64,000 nucleotides of DNA from Candidatus Bathyarchaeia archaeon (GCA_035283685.1 DATETJ010000010.1:59588-123587); one strand, 5' to 3'. Counted from the stretch's first letter, positions 17,503 through 26,453 are shown. The notes: a model not told the origin generated them from the letters alone. Numbers and translations are program-made.

Positions 17503-18964
17503 CTCATCTTCGATTGTCCAAAAAACGTGGAACTACTGCAATGTTTTGAGAGATGATGGTGTAAGCTATGGTGACTACGTTGAACAGTTAACCTATCTTC
17601 TTTTCTTAAAAATGGCAGACGAACAAACCAAACCTCCCTTCAACAAGCCATCGACAGTTCCTAAAGGACTTGACTGGCAAAGTCTACTTGAAAAAGACGG
17701 GACAGCCCTAGAAATCCATTACCGTCGCATTCTTGATTCGCTGGGCAAAGAAAAGGGCATGTTAGGTGTCATATTCAGAAAATCCCAAAATAGAATCCAA
17801 GACCCAGCTAAGCTCAAGCGCCTCATCGAACTCATTAACGCTGAAACATGGATAGGCATAGACATCGACGTAAAAGGAGAAATCTACGAAGGCTTACTGC
17901 AGAAAAACGCAGAGGACATCAAAAGCGGAGCTGGACAATACTTCACCCCAAGACCACTAATCAAAGCCATGGTAGAAGTAATGCTACCAGAACCAGGAAC
18001 GACAATCAACGACCCAGCCTGTGGCACAGGCGGCTTCATAATAGCCACACACGACTACATATCAAACAATTATCAACTAGACAAAGACCAAAAAATATTC
18101 CTCAAACACAACACCTTCACAGGAAAAGACATAGTCGACTCTGTAGCTCGCTTATGCGTAATGAACCTATACCTCCACGGTATTGGTGGAGACGAAAGCC
18201 CAATAGAAGTCGGCGACTCACTCATCAGCGACCCAGGCACACGCTACGACATGGTAATGACTAATCCGCCCTTCGGCAAAAAAAGCAGCATAACCATAGT
18301 AAACGGCGAAGGCAAAGCCGACAAAGAATCCCTAATCTATGAAAGACAAGACTTCTGGGCAACCACAAGCAACAAACAACTAAACTTCCTCCAACACGTA
18401 AAAACACTACTAAAAATCAACGGAAAAGCAGCCATCGTAGTACCAGACAACGTCCTATTCGAAGGCGGAGCAGGCGAAACCGTAAGAAGAAAACTACTCC
18501 ACGAATGCAACGTACACACACTACTCCGCCTACCAACAGGCGTATTCTACGCACAAGGCGTCAAAGCAAACGTCCTCTTCTTCGACCGCAAACCAGCAAG
18601 CGAAAAACCATGGACACAAAAACTCTGGATATACGACCTACGCACAAACAAACGCTTCACACTCAAAACCAACCCACTACGATACGAAGACCTACAAGAC
18701 TTCATAAAATGCTACAACCCACAAAACCGCCATGAAAGACAACTGACCGAACGCTTCAAACCCCACACCTATGAAGAACTCATGCAACGAGACAAGGCTA
18801 ACCTAGACATATTCTGGCTCAAAGACGAAAGCCTCGAAGACACAGAAAACCTACCACCCCCAGACATACTCGCAAGAGACATAACAGAAAACCTGCAAGC
18901 CGCACTTGAGCAATTCAACAGCATAGGCGAGGATCTTGAAGAAAGCAGAAGCATTCAACAATAA
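17492..18964 (+). CDS. hsdM: type I restriction-modification methyltransferase HsdM
   Basis: A 490-residue N6-adenine DNA methyltransferase. The N-terminal HsdM helical domain (YGDYVEQLTYLLFLKMADE) is followed by the catalytic domain. That carries motif X/I AGQYFTPRPLIKAMV and INDPACGTGGF (near residue 175), motif IV TNPPFG (near 257), and LPTGVFYAQGVKANVLFF. All methylation motifs are intact, so the system should be active. The order R-S-M is one of the known arrangements. Unlike hsdR, the coding strand here is strongly A+C-rich. Confidence 0.96.
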   Translation: MSSDSSSIVQKTWNYCNVLRDDGVSYGDYVEQLTYLLFLKMADEQTKPPFNKPSTVPKGLDWQSLLEKDGTALEIHYRRILDSLGKEKGMLGVIFRKSQNRIQDPAKLKRLIELINAETWIGIDIDVKGEIYEGLLQKNAEDIKSGAGQYFTPRPLIKAMVEVMLPEPGTTINDPACGTGGFIIATHDYISNNYQLDKDQKIFLKHNTFTGKDIVDSVARLCVMNLYLHGIGGDESPIEVGDSLISDPGTRYDMVMTNPPFGKKSSITIVNGEGKADKESLIYERQDFWATTSNKQLNFLQHVKTLLKINGKAAIVVPDNVLFEGGAGETVRRKLLHECNVHTLLRLPTGVFYAQGVKANVLFFDRKPASEKPWTQKLWIYDLRTNKRFTLKTNPLRYEDLQDFIKCYNPQNRHERQLTERFKPHTYEELMQRDKANLDIFWLKDESLEDTENLPPPDILARDITENLQAALEQFNSIGEDLEESRSIQQ

Positions 18965-19184
18965 CGCATGACATGTTGCCTAACATCCACTCCGAATATT
19001 GCAGCCGCTTTCTCTTTTGAATCTCCTACTTGAATTGGATTATCCAAAGTCCTCTCATCATTGCCCGAATCGTCACGGGCTGTTCAAAAGCATCTCATCT
19101 ATTTCCTCTATGGTGTCCCACACTGTCCGATAACATTGATATTCCCTCTCGCCACCTCTCCATCAACTGAGGTTAAGACCCGAG

Positions 19185-19781
19185 ATGAGTGCTTTAAGAC
19201 ATGGACTATGGCGCATCGGCTTCATGCTCTGCGACCGCTGCACCATGAACGCAAACTGCGAACAATTCAACCCAAACTCCGTCTGTACAATCGAGAAAGA
19301 AGCTTTCGAACAGTTAGTCAAGGAGTTAACTAAGCATTACAAGCTGGACATGGTTGCAGACCGAATTCTAGCTGAAAGAGCCGCCATGTACTTGATCAAG
19401 ATCTCCAGAGTAGAAACATACGAAGCCATCAGCGGCATAACCCAAAAATCACTCCTCCTAAGCGGCTACATCACCCGACTAGACAACACCCTGCGAGGAT
19501 TCCTCAACGACCTAGCAGTTTCCAGACTGAAACGCAAAGGCTTGGAAAAAACAGAGCAACTCATGGTAAACGTCGAAGACATACTCGAACGACTAGCAAC
19601 CAGATCCATAATCGTCCAGAGGGAAAGAAGAACCGTACATGGAGCCATGTACACCGACACACCAACCATGGTTGTCGAGCAGAGGCTTCCACCAAACATC
19701 ATCGAATACCAGACCATACTCAGCGAATGGCGAAAGGAAATGCACACGCTCCGCGCACTGCTGGCGAAAAAACACAAATGA
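19185..19781 (+). CDS. putative terminase small subunit
   Basis: A 198-residue protein of no certain family. The N-terminus has a cysteine cluster (CDRCTMNANCEQFNPNSVC, spacing Cx2Cx5Cx8C) that could bind zinc. The rest is mainly helical with many charged residues. The four-base overlap (ATGA) with a clear large terminase subunit, plus its size, suggest the DNA-recognition small terminase subunit. Function is inferred from position, not sequence similarity. A start at the internal ATG encoding MLCDRC would still keep the cysteine cluster. Confidence 0.6.
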   Translation: MSALRHGLWRIGFMLCDRCTMNANCEQFNPNSVCTIEKEAFEQLVKELTKHYKLDMVADRILAERAAMYLIKISRVETYEAISGITQKSLLLSGYITRLDNTLRGFLNDLAVSRLKRKGLEKTEQLMVNVEDILERLATRSIIVQRERRTVHGAMYTDTPTMVVEQRLPPNIIEYQTILSEWRKEMHTLRALLAKKHK

Positions 19782-21397
19782 AAACCATACCCCAAAACGC
19801 CCTCCCGCCCCTCACAGAACTATGCCGCCTCCTAAGCCAAATCCTAAACACAGAACCCATCACAACACTCAAAAACATCATACAAGCCATGAACACCCAC
19901 TCAGACTACTTCTTCAATCAACCATGGCCACGAAAATACAACTTCAACCAAGCCACAGAATGCTGCCCAGCCGACCTAGACTTCATCAACAATCAACAAC
20001 AAAACGAAAACCTCAACCCGACACACTTGCTCTGCATAAAGAAAAACATCAACCACCAAAACGGCTTCACACCAATCGGCTTCCTCTGGACCCTATGGAC
20101 ACTCAACCAAAAACTAAACAGAAACCCTGAAGCCCCGCTTCTAAACATCCAAGCAGACCCTTCACTATTTGCCAGGCTACTCGTAAACTGGCATCCCTTC
20201 CCATACCAAGAGAAACTCCTAGCCGACCAGTCCAAACGCATAGTAAGCTGCTGGGGCAGGCAATGCGGCAAAACCACAACAGTCGCAGTTAAAGCCATAC
20301 ACTACGCATACACCAACCCAAACACAACCGTACTAGTAGCGTCGCCCAGTCTCAGACAAAGCATAATCATGCTAGACCGAATACAAGAACTAATCGAAAA
20401 CAGCCTCATCCTACGCCAAGGCGTAGCCAAGCAAACCAAAACAGAAATCCACTTACACAACAACTCATTGATCGTGGCGTTGCCGTGCAGCGAAGACTTA
20501 CTACGAGGATACACCGCTGACCACATCATCTGCGACGAAGCCGCCTTCATGCCCGAAGAAACCATCACACAAGTCATGTTTCCCATGCTAAGCGCCACAG
20601 ACGGCTCAGCCATCTTCCTCAGCACACCATGGGGCAAAAACCACTTCTACAAAGCCTACACCAACCCAGACTACAGCGTACACCACGCCCGATCAATCGA
20701 ATGCCCACTCATCAAAACCGAATTCCTACACGAACAGAAGCGCATCTTACCAGACGAAATCTACCGCAGCGAATACCTAGCCGAATTCACCGAAGCAGCG
20801 CATTGCTTCTTCCCACAGGACTTGATACGAACTTGCATAGACCCAACACTGGAGCAGATAGCCGATCCACAAGCAGCACCAGACGGCACATACTACGCTG
20901 GAGTAGACTTCGGCAAACTCAACGACCACACCGCCATAGCCATCATCAAACACGAACAAACCACACTGAAACTCGTCCACATACACGAATTCCCACTAGG
21001 CACACCATACAGCCACGTAATAGGCTACATCGCAAACGCCAACAAAAGAATACAATTCGAAAAACTATGCATAGACCAAACAGGCGTAGGCGAACCCATA
21101 CAAGAAGAACTACGAAACCAAGACATCCAGAACATCGAAGGCGTAACCTTCACCACGCAGACAAAAGAAGCCCTCTTAACCAACCTCAAACTAGCCATGG
21201 AACAACACAGGCTGAAACTGTCCTACAACCGACCCTTAATCAACCAAATCAACCAACAACAATACGCGTACAACAAAACCGGACACCTCAGCTTCAGTCA
21301 TCCACAGGGCATACACGATGATCAACTCTGGGCACTGAGCTTAGCCGCATATGCAGCCCAACGCCAACCCGAACCCACACTGAGAATAGCCACATAG
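19778..21397 (+). CDS. terminase large subunit-like ATPase/nuclease
   Basis: A 539-residue packaging-type motor. The ATPase has Walker A SCWGRQCGKTTT (near residue 159), motif with VASPSLRQS, Walker B DHIICDEAAF (near 253) and the coupling motif FLSTPWGKNH. The RNase H-like nuclease has GVDFGKLNDHTAIAII (near 375), the second acid in LCIDQTG, and GIHDDQLWALSLA at the end. All signatures are intact. I chose ATG 19778, whose A overlaps the upstream stop (ATGA), over the earlier ATG at 19727. No portal, capsid or protease genes accompany it, which is odd for a working head-tail provirus. Confidence 0.88.
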   Translation: MKTIPQNALPPLTELCRLLSQILNTEPITTLKNIIQAMNTHSDYFFNQPWPRKYNFNQATECCPADLDFINNQQQNENLNPTHLLCIKKNINHQNGFTPIGFLWTLWTLNQKLNRNPEAPLLNIQADPSLFARLLVNWHPFPYQEKLLADQSKRIVSCWGRQCGKTTTVAVKAIHYAYTNPNTTVLVASPSLRQSIIMLDRIQELIENSLILRQGVAKQTKTEIHLHNNSLIVALPCSEDLLRGYTADHIICDEAAFMPEETITQVMFPMLSATDGSAIFLSTPWGKNHFYKAYTNPDYSVHHARSIECPLIKTEFLHEQKRILPDEIYRSEYLAEFTEAAHCFFPQDLIRTCIDPTLEQIADPQAAPDGTYYAGVDFGKLNDHTAIAIIKHEQTTLKLVHIHEFPLGTPYSHVIGYIANANKRIQFEKLCIDQTGVGEPIQEELRNQDIQNIEGVTFTTQTKEALLTNLKLAMEQHRLKLSYNRPLINQINQQQYAYNKTGHLSFSHPQGIHDDQLWALSLAAYAAQRQPEPTLRIAT

Positions 21398-21524
21398 CCA
21401 AACTGCTGCCAGCCTGCTTCATATTCCAGTTTTCGTAACATCGTTGACTGTGAAACATCGCTTATTAGATGTCTGCCATCTTAAGATATATTTGACGAAA
21501 GAGAGAAAGGAGAACCCGCCTACA

Positions 21525-21650
21525 ATGTTTGAGGAATTCTCAACCGGAGCTGGACAGACGATTGTGGTATTGTTCTGGCTGATGCTCGCGCTGATCTTCA
21601 TCTGGGGCCTAACATGGGCTCAGACGCAGCCTGAGGCAAAAGTCGATTAG
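21525..21650 (+). CDS. 41-residue single-pass membrane protein
   Basis: A short gene with a good ribosome-binding site (GAAAGGAG at about 21504-21511) and ATG at 21525. The product starts MFEEFSTGAG, has one hydrophobic helix (TIVVLFWLMLALIFIWGLTW, about residues 14-33) and a short polar tail. The same frame opens earlier at 21444, but the ribosome-binding site supports the shorter form. No family is recognised. It sits between the terminase gene and a winged-helix/ParA pair, so it may belong to that accessory block. Confidence 0.6.
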   Translation: MFEEFSTGAGQTIVVLFWLMLALIFIWGLTWAQTQPEAKVD

Positions 21651-21797
21651 TGCTTCAGGTTATTGATTCTTGTACGTTGCTTCTATGTTCTGTCGTTTAA
21701 TTGAGAATCCATAAGCGAGTTTAGTAAGACTTAATAGAACCGACATCACCATTGTTTCTGTAGACACGTATAACACAACTCAGGATAACTGAACAGC

Positions 21798-22205
21798 ATG
21801 AGCCTGCCCAGAAAAGTAGACCCCATGTCAACCACACTTCTACAGAAGATCAAAGAATCACTCGACCGCCTCAACGACAAACTGGAAGTCATGATCGAAA
21901 TCCAGAAGCACGGACAACACACGACACAAGATGGGATACCCGACGTCTTAGACGTCATGACGCTCCTATCACTGCCTGACCATCTGAGAAAAACCGCAGT
22001 CACCCTGTGCAAACTTGACCACGCCACAGCCGACGAAGTGTCTGGGCAGACTAAACGTGCACGCGCAGTTGAAAGCGGCTACCTGAACCAACTGGTTTTG
22101 ATGGGTTATGTAAAGAAGGAAAGACGCGGACGAAAGGCGTACTTCTACGTGGAAAGAGAAGAGAGTCAAAACGAGGAGATGAAAGAGCCATGGGAAAAAT
22201 CCTAG
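21798..22205 (+). CDS. winged-helix DNA-binding protein
   Basis: A 135-residue protein. The first 35 residues form a predicted coiled coil (LLQKIKESLDRLNDKLEVMIEIQKHG). From about residue 52 comes a winged-helix domain: LPDHLRKTAVTLCKLDHATADEVSGQTKRARAVESGYLNQLVLMGYVKKERRGRKAYFYVE. The layout of an N-terminal dimerising helix and C-terminal wing suggests a dimeric regulator or a ParB-like centromere-binding partner for the ParA encoded next. It overlaps that parA-like gene by 16 bases, a sign of coupled expression. Confidence 0.78.
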   Translation: MSLPRKVDPMSTTLLQKIKESLDRLNDKLEVMIEIQKHGQHTTQDGIPDVLDVMTLLSLPDHLRKTAVTLCKLDHATADEVSGQTKRARAVESGYLNQLVLMGYVKKERRGRKAYFYVEREESQNEEMKEPWEKS

Positions 22206-22966
22206 CCATACACTCTTACAAAGGCGGAACTGGAAAGACCCTTCTCTCAGTCAACCTGTCTACACTATACGCTAATCGCGGCAAAAGCGTCGCTCTACTA
22301 GACCTAGACTTCAGAGCACCAAGCCTTCAAGCCATACTCAAAGTACAGAACAGTGAATACTGGATAAACGATTACCTCAACGGCGTCTGCGACGTCAAGA
22401 AAGCTCTCGTCGACCTATCGCAATCTCACGCCAAGCGAGGCCGCCTACTTGTAGGCTTAGCCAACCCAAGCACCCAAGCCATCAGAGAAATGACCGCCAA
22501 AGACAGAAAATGGGAAATGAAAGCCCTAGGACGACTTCTTTCTCTGAAGACATCCCTTCTAAGCGAGATGGGCTTAGACTACGTCATCTTCGACACCAGC
22601 CCAGGCCTACAATACTCGTCAATCAACGCAATCGTCAGCGCAGACGTAGTTCTTGTTGTCTCAGGCACTGACATATCAGACATCAAAGGAACACAACGCA
22701 TGATCGACGAGCTCTACGACCTCTTCGAAAAGAAAACCGGACTAGTGATGAACAAGGTATTGTTTGATGTACTGGAATCAAAGAATCAGCGCGCTGAGCT
22801 AGCCAAGAAGCTGTTGAGCAGCAATAACCTGCCAATGATTGAGATGATCCCATGCTTCTGTGACATACTTCGGGCGGGTGGAGTAACAGTGTTTGTCAAC
22901 GAAAAACCAGAGCATCCCTTTGTCAAGACTTTGGACAGAATGGCCACAACGATAGAAACCCTTTAA
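22190..22966 (+). CDS. ParA/MinD-family P-loop ATPase
   Basis: A 258-residue ATPase with the deviant Walker A KGGTGKT at residues 11-17, including the signature Lys11. Other family marks are the DLDFRAPSL switch and Walker B-like YVIFDTSPGLQYSSINAI. Such proteins form ATP-dependent dimers on DNA or membrane and position cargo (plasmids, chromosomes, flagella). With the overlapping winged-helix gene it may form a partition-like pair. The neighbouring terminase genes raise the possibility of an integrated element that once replicated on its own. Alternatively the pair is a chromosomal locus. Confidence 0.88.
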   Translation: MGKILAIHSYKGGTGKTLLSVNLSTLYANRGKSVALLDLDFRAPSLQAILKVQNSEYWINDYLNGVCDVKKALVDLSQSHAKRGRLLVGLANPSTQAIREMTAKDRKWEMKALGRLLSLKTSLLSEMGLDYVIFDTSPGLQYSSINAIVSADVVLVVSGTDISDIKGTQRMIDELYDLFEKKTGLVMNKVLFDVLESKNQRAELAKKLLSSNNLPMIEMIPCFCDILRAGGVTVFVNEKPEHPFVKTLDRMATTIETL

Positions 22967-22975
22967 CCTGCAAAA

Positions 22976-24259
22976 CTACTCTTTGCCGTCTTCACGCTTA
23001 CCTGAGTGTCGTCCTGCCAGTTTCTTCGCGTGTTCAACGTAATTCCTCAGCCGCTGCAATTCTATCCTCTTCTGTGGCAACGTTTCAGGCGCGTACATCA
23101 ATGGCAACACGGCCAGAAAGAGAAAGAAGCTTGCTAGTGAGAAAGCAGTGTTGGCTGGAAGCAGACTCGAAAGGGGCACAAGAGATACAGGAATGGCTGC
23201 CGTCACTAGGAAGGGAATGCTGCCGACGACGTAGTATTTCTCTCTAGAGTCTTGAGTCGACAAATCTCCCCAGAGTATCATAATGAAAGTTATCCACAAG
23301 ATGCCCGCAGCTATGGCATCAATCACCAAATAGATATTCCACGCCAACTGTAGCATTGGCGCGATGCCTATGATGGCGTAAGCAAGACCAAGGGAGACGA
23401 AGCCATACATTGTAACGCGTTTTCGCCCGATCTTATCGGCCAGAAGACCGCCGACCAGCATCGAGAAGCTTGCGATAACCGGTTTTACGGTGAAAGTAAG
23501 TCCATAGTATTCTGGGCCAAAGAAATCCTTGAGGAGCGCTGTCTCAAGCGAATCTATTATGCTGAACATCAGCCAAGGGATCAGATACAGCACGAATGAT
23601 CTGTCATGAAAAACTGATGCGGTGGAAACGTGTTTACGCGGAGTTGAAACACTACTTGATGGTCTTAGTAATGCAAAAGCTGCCAGACCTAATGCTCGCC
23701 AGAATGCCAGTACCAAAGAGTTTACTTGCAGACTGAACGAGGACAAAGCCAGAGCAAGCGGAAGGGCGCCTAAGTTGACGAACAGGAATATGAGGGCGCT
23801 GGTTTTGCCGCGATTTTCTATTGAGGTGCTGTTTGCTAGGTAGGCTAGACAGGATGGCATGCCAATGCCGAAGGAAATGCCAACAAGGATAAACATGAAG
23901 GATATGTGGGCAACAGTTGCGACATTTGTTAAAGACAGCTGAAGTGAGGCAATGGCCCCGATGATCATCCAGAGGTAAAGAAGACGCAGTTGTCTCACTT
24001 TCTCTGACAGCACTGCCCCTGCAAGGCTGGCTCCAATGGTTGCTATGTAGAAGACCGCTCGCAATGCGTCGATGTGAGAGGGCATACGTTCTAAGATAAA
24101 TAATGTCATGTAGTACCACGTGAAAGCATTGAACAACAAAGTGAACACTAGAAGAAACTCTTTCCGAGGAATGCCAAGCCCAGCTAACCAACGAGCATTG
24201 AGCAATCTTCGCACGTCATCGAACAGTTGTGAGCAACGGTCTAGTTGAGAATTATGCAT
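22976..24259 (-). CDS. major facilitator superfamily transporter
   Basis: About 427 residues with 12 predicted membrane helices. The cytoplasmic loop motif between helices 8 and 9 reads GGLLADKIGRKRVTMYG, a standard MFS signature (G-x-L-x-D-x-x-G-R-R/K). I placed the start at ATG 24259 (MHNSQLDRCS), because the longer frame to 24349 would add a helix-like segment without a ribosome-binding site and break the usual topology. Substrate unknown. It is separated by about 100 bases from the prenyl synthase gene on the same strand. Confidence 0.88.
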   Translation of the reverse strand: MHNSQLDRCSQLFDDVRRLLNARWLAGLGIPRKEFLLVFTLLFNAFTWYYMTLFILERMPSHIDALRAVFYIATIGASLAGAVLSEKVRQLRLLYLWMIIGAIASLQLSLTNVATVAHISFMFILVGISFGIGMPSCLAYLANSTSIENRGKTSALIFLFVNLGALPLALALSSFSLQVNSLVLAFWRALGLAAFALLRPSSSVSTPRKHVSTASVFHDRSFVLYLIPWLMFSIIDSLETALLKDFFGPEYYGLTFTVKPVIASFSMLVGGLLADKIGRKRVTMYGFVSLGLAYAIIGIAPMLQLAWNIYLVIDAIAAGILWITFIMILWGDLSTQDSREKYYVVGSIPFLVTAAIPVSLVPLSSLLPANTAFSLASFFLFLAVLPLMYAPETLPQKRIELQRLRNYVEHAKKLAGRHSGKREDGKE

Positions 24260-24364
24260 GGCAAATTCAGATTCTCGATCATCAAATCTGTAGATGTGTA
24301 CAACAAGTATTATATGCAGAGATATGTGCAACAAATATACAGTGAACAAAAATGCGAAAAAAAG

Positions 24365-25426
24365 CTAAGATCCCGGTTCGGCTCTGGTGGAGATAGACGG
24401 ATTAGCAGCTCGGGTCTCCTCTTCAGTAGCTGGAAGCATAGCTTCTACTAGAAGTTGAAGTTCTCTAGTGTTGTGGCTCAAAACCCTCAGTTTTAGCATT
24501 GCCTTTGAAGCCAACTTCTCCATAGTCTTACAATGTCGTGCGATCGCTCTGGAGTTTCTAACAGTTGACAGGATTTCTTGAACTCTTCTGTCACTAATAG
24601 TCTTGCCTTGAAGTTGCGATCTAAGCTCAGGTCCTCGGGCGGCGTCCTGCAAACCGTATAATAATGGCAATGGTAGGCACTCTTTCGTGATCCTGCTACG
24701 GCACTCTTCAGGCACTAATAGGTCTATTATGTCGTCTCTTAGGATTATCATCATGCCTAGCAGTCTGCCATACTCGCTTAACGCCTCGACTTCCCTACTT
24801 GACGCATTGCCCAGAATGGCGCTGATGCGCGTGTGGGCTTCAACGTCGGCCGCCTTCATCCTCACTATATGGAGGTAGTCTTCTGGAGAAACGTCCAGTT
24901 GTCGTCGACACTCAAGCTCAAGCGCTTCTGCGTCTCCAAGTTCAAAGAACATGGTTTTGATTATGTCATTGACCTGCAGCATCGTTTCAGCGGGGATTTT
25001 CTCGACTTCTGTCTTGTTTAGCAGTACGAGTCCCTTGAAGAGAAGCGCGTCTCCTACGAGAAGAGCTATTTCTAGGCCGAATTTTCCATAGACTGTTGGG
25101 CGGCCATCCTTGCTTTTTGATTGGTCGATGATGTCGTCGTGTATGTCAATGGCGCCGCTAATTAGAATCATTGGAATGGCAACAGGCAGCGTAATCTCTG
25201 GGTCGCCTCCAACCGCTTCGCAGGAAAGGGCCATGAGGGAGGGTCTTGCAGTGTCGTGCCAATATTCCGTGATGAAATATGTTAGGGCTTGCTGGGCTTT
25301 TCTCGACTTAATTCTCTCTTCTTTAACTGCTTGTCTTGCCATGTTGAGGGCTTTTGTCCCTTTTCTTTCGAAGATTTTCTGTATTTGCATCATGGCGGCT
25401 TCTGGCGTTTGTTTTGGTTTTTTCAT
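24365..25426 (-). CDS. polyprenyl diphosphate synthase-family protein
   Basis: A 353-residue all-helical class I prenyltransferase. The first Asp-rich motif is IDIHDDIIDQSKSKDGRPTVYGKFG (DDxxD as DDIID), with the downstream GDALL, and the second Asp-rich motif is MIILRDDIIDLL. These bind the Mg-diphosphate of allylic and homoallylic substrates. In archaea, such enzymes make geranylgeranyl or farnesylgeranyl chains for membrane lipids. The second motif (DDIID) is close to, but not identical with, the usual DDxxD, and the lysine-rich N-terminus is less typical, so a divergent paralogue is possible. It lies 19 bases after a PadR gene on the same strand. Confidence 0.85.
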   Translation of the reverse strand: MKKPKQTPEAAMMQIQKIFERKGTKALNMARQAVKEERIKSRKAQQALTYFITEYWHDTARPSLMALSCEAVGGDPEITLPVAIPMILISGAIDIHDDIIDQSKSKDGRPTVYGKFGLEIALLVGDALLFKGLVLLNKTEVEKIPAETMLQVNDIIKTMFFELGDAEALELECRRQLDVSPEDYLHIVRMKAADVEAHTRISAILGNASSREVEALSEYGRLLGMMIILRDDIIDLLVPEECRSRITKECLPLPLLYGLQDAARGPELRSQLQGKTISDRRVQEILSTVRNSRAIARHCKTMEKLASKAMLKLRVLSHNTRELQLLVEAMLPATEEETRAANPSISTRAEPGS

Positions 25427-25445
25427 GGCGTAGCCTTCATGCTGT

Positions 25446-25787
25446 TTATCTTGCGGGTTGCTTGGGCAAATATGTGTTCATGAAATCGTTGTATGCCTCC
25501 AAGAGCTGGGTTCCGTCCTCGGTGATTTCGTAGACCTTCCTGGCTCGTCCTTTCTGGAGTTCACGTCTGCTCTTCAGAAGTCCTTTCGCTTCAAGCTCGT
25601 TCAACATTGGGTAGAGCGCGCCATGTCTAAGTTTGACTTTGTATTGGTTTTCAGTTCTTTTGATGATGTCGTAGCCCCAAGTAGGTGTACCTTTGACCAG
25701 TTGAAGTATGAGGATGTCGAGGAAGGATTTGGCGAATCGTCGCCCAATCTGATCCATCAAAATCTCAGCCGACTGGTTGTTTCTCAT
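25446..25787 (-). CDS. PadR-family transcriptional regulator A
   Basis: A 113-residue PadR winged-helix protein. The recognisable blocks are FLDILILQLVKGTPTWGYDIIKRTE, LRHGALYPMLNELEAKGLLKSRRE and RARKVYEITEDGTQLLEAY. PadR proteins bind DNA as dimers, often repress their own gene and respond to small hydrophobic ligands. It reads away from a second PadR gene; the shared intergenic region holds two perfect palindromes. The next gene on the strand is the prenyl synthase. Confidence 0.92.
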   Translation of the reverse strand: MRNNQSAEILMDQIGRRFAKSFLDILILQLVKGTPTWGYDIIKRTENQYKVKLRHGALYPMLNELEAKGLLKSRRELQKGRARKVYEITEDGTQLLEAYNDFMNTYLPKQPAR

Positions 25788-25935
25788 ATTAGGATTTTCC
25801 TGGTCGGTCTGGTTCTGTACATATGGCTGTTGATGTAGCTTATTTGATTATGCATGGTTTTTCATGGTGTTATGTATCGATATGCTTCATGTATGCGAGA
25901 ACCTTTATATCGGCGTTTAGGCATTATCAGTCTTG

Positions 25936-25959
25936 AATATGTCTAAAAATAGACATATT
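25936..25959. promoter_or_regulatory. perfect 10+10 inverted repeat, probable PadR operator
   Basis: Half-site AATATGTCTA is followed by four A and then its exact reverse complement. The ATGT...ACAT ends resemble published PadR-type operators. It lies between two divergent PadR genes, 60-83 bases before the plus-strand start. No other structure explains a 24-base perfect palindrome here. Confidence 0.7.
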
Positions 25960-25982
25960 GTATCTGTGTAAAACGGAACAAC

Positions 25983-25999
25983 TGTAGAACAAATCTACA
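25983..25999. promoter_or_regulatory. second inverted repeat upstream of PadR gene B
   Basis: TGTAGA, a five-base spacer ACAAA, then TCTACA, an exact 6+6 palindrome. It lies 20-36 bases before the TTG start of the plus-strand PadR gene, so it would overlap the core promoter. Its arms differ from those of the palindrome at 25936-25959, which may mean two different regulators bind. Confidence 0.5.
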
Positions 26000-26018
26000 A
26001 AAAAAGGGGCGAAAAAAG

Positions 26019-26453
26019 TTGGGTGGACCAAAAGCGCGGGAGGTTCAGATGAAACTGATGAGGGGTCTCCTTGACCTAGTAGTCCTTCAGTTTCTGAGAG
26101 CCCAACCCATGCACGGATACCACATCATCACCAGTCTGCGCAAACAGTTCGGCGTCTACTTCGGTCCCAGCACAATATACCCATTGTTATCTGTGTTGGA
26201 AGAGAACGGCTACATCAAAAGCCACTGGGATCTAGAAAACGATAGACCGCGCAAAGTCTATGGCATTACTTCTCAGGGCGCAGAATTGCTAAACTGCACT
26301 GAAGACTCGTTAACCCACATATACCGAAAGCTCGCCATCAGCGCAAACAGAATGCCGTTGGCGGGAAACACCATGCCACTTGAAGGCTTGACAAACGGCA
26401 AGAAACACGTGAACGGCGGGCACCACAGCAATCTCTCACTTCCCTCGCCATAG
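26019..26453 (+). CDS. PadR-family transcriptional regulator B
   Basis: A 144-residue PadR winged-helix protein starting from TTG. The core reads LMRGLLDLVVLQFLRAQPMHGYHIITSLRKQFGVYFGPSTIYPLLSVLEENGYIKSHWDLENDRPRKVYGITSQG. After about residue 100 it departs from the family: the C-terminus (residues 105-144) is Gly/Asn/His/Pro-rich and looks disordered, where PadR proteins usually have a dimerisation helix. That may be a lineage-specific tail or mild degeneration. Confidence 0.9.
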   Translation: MGGPKAREVQMKLMRGLLDLVVLQFLRAQPMHGYHIITSLRKQFGVYFGPSTIYPLLSVLEENGYIKSHWDLENDRPRKVYGITSQGAELLNCTEDSLTHIYRKLAISANRMPLAGNTMPLEGLTNGKKHVNGGHHSNLSLPSP

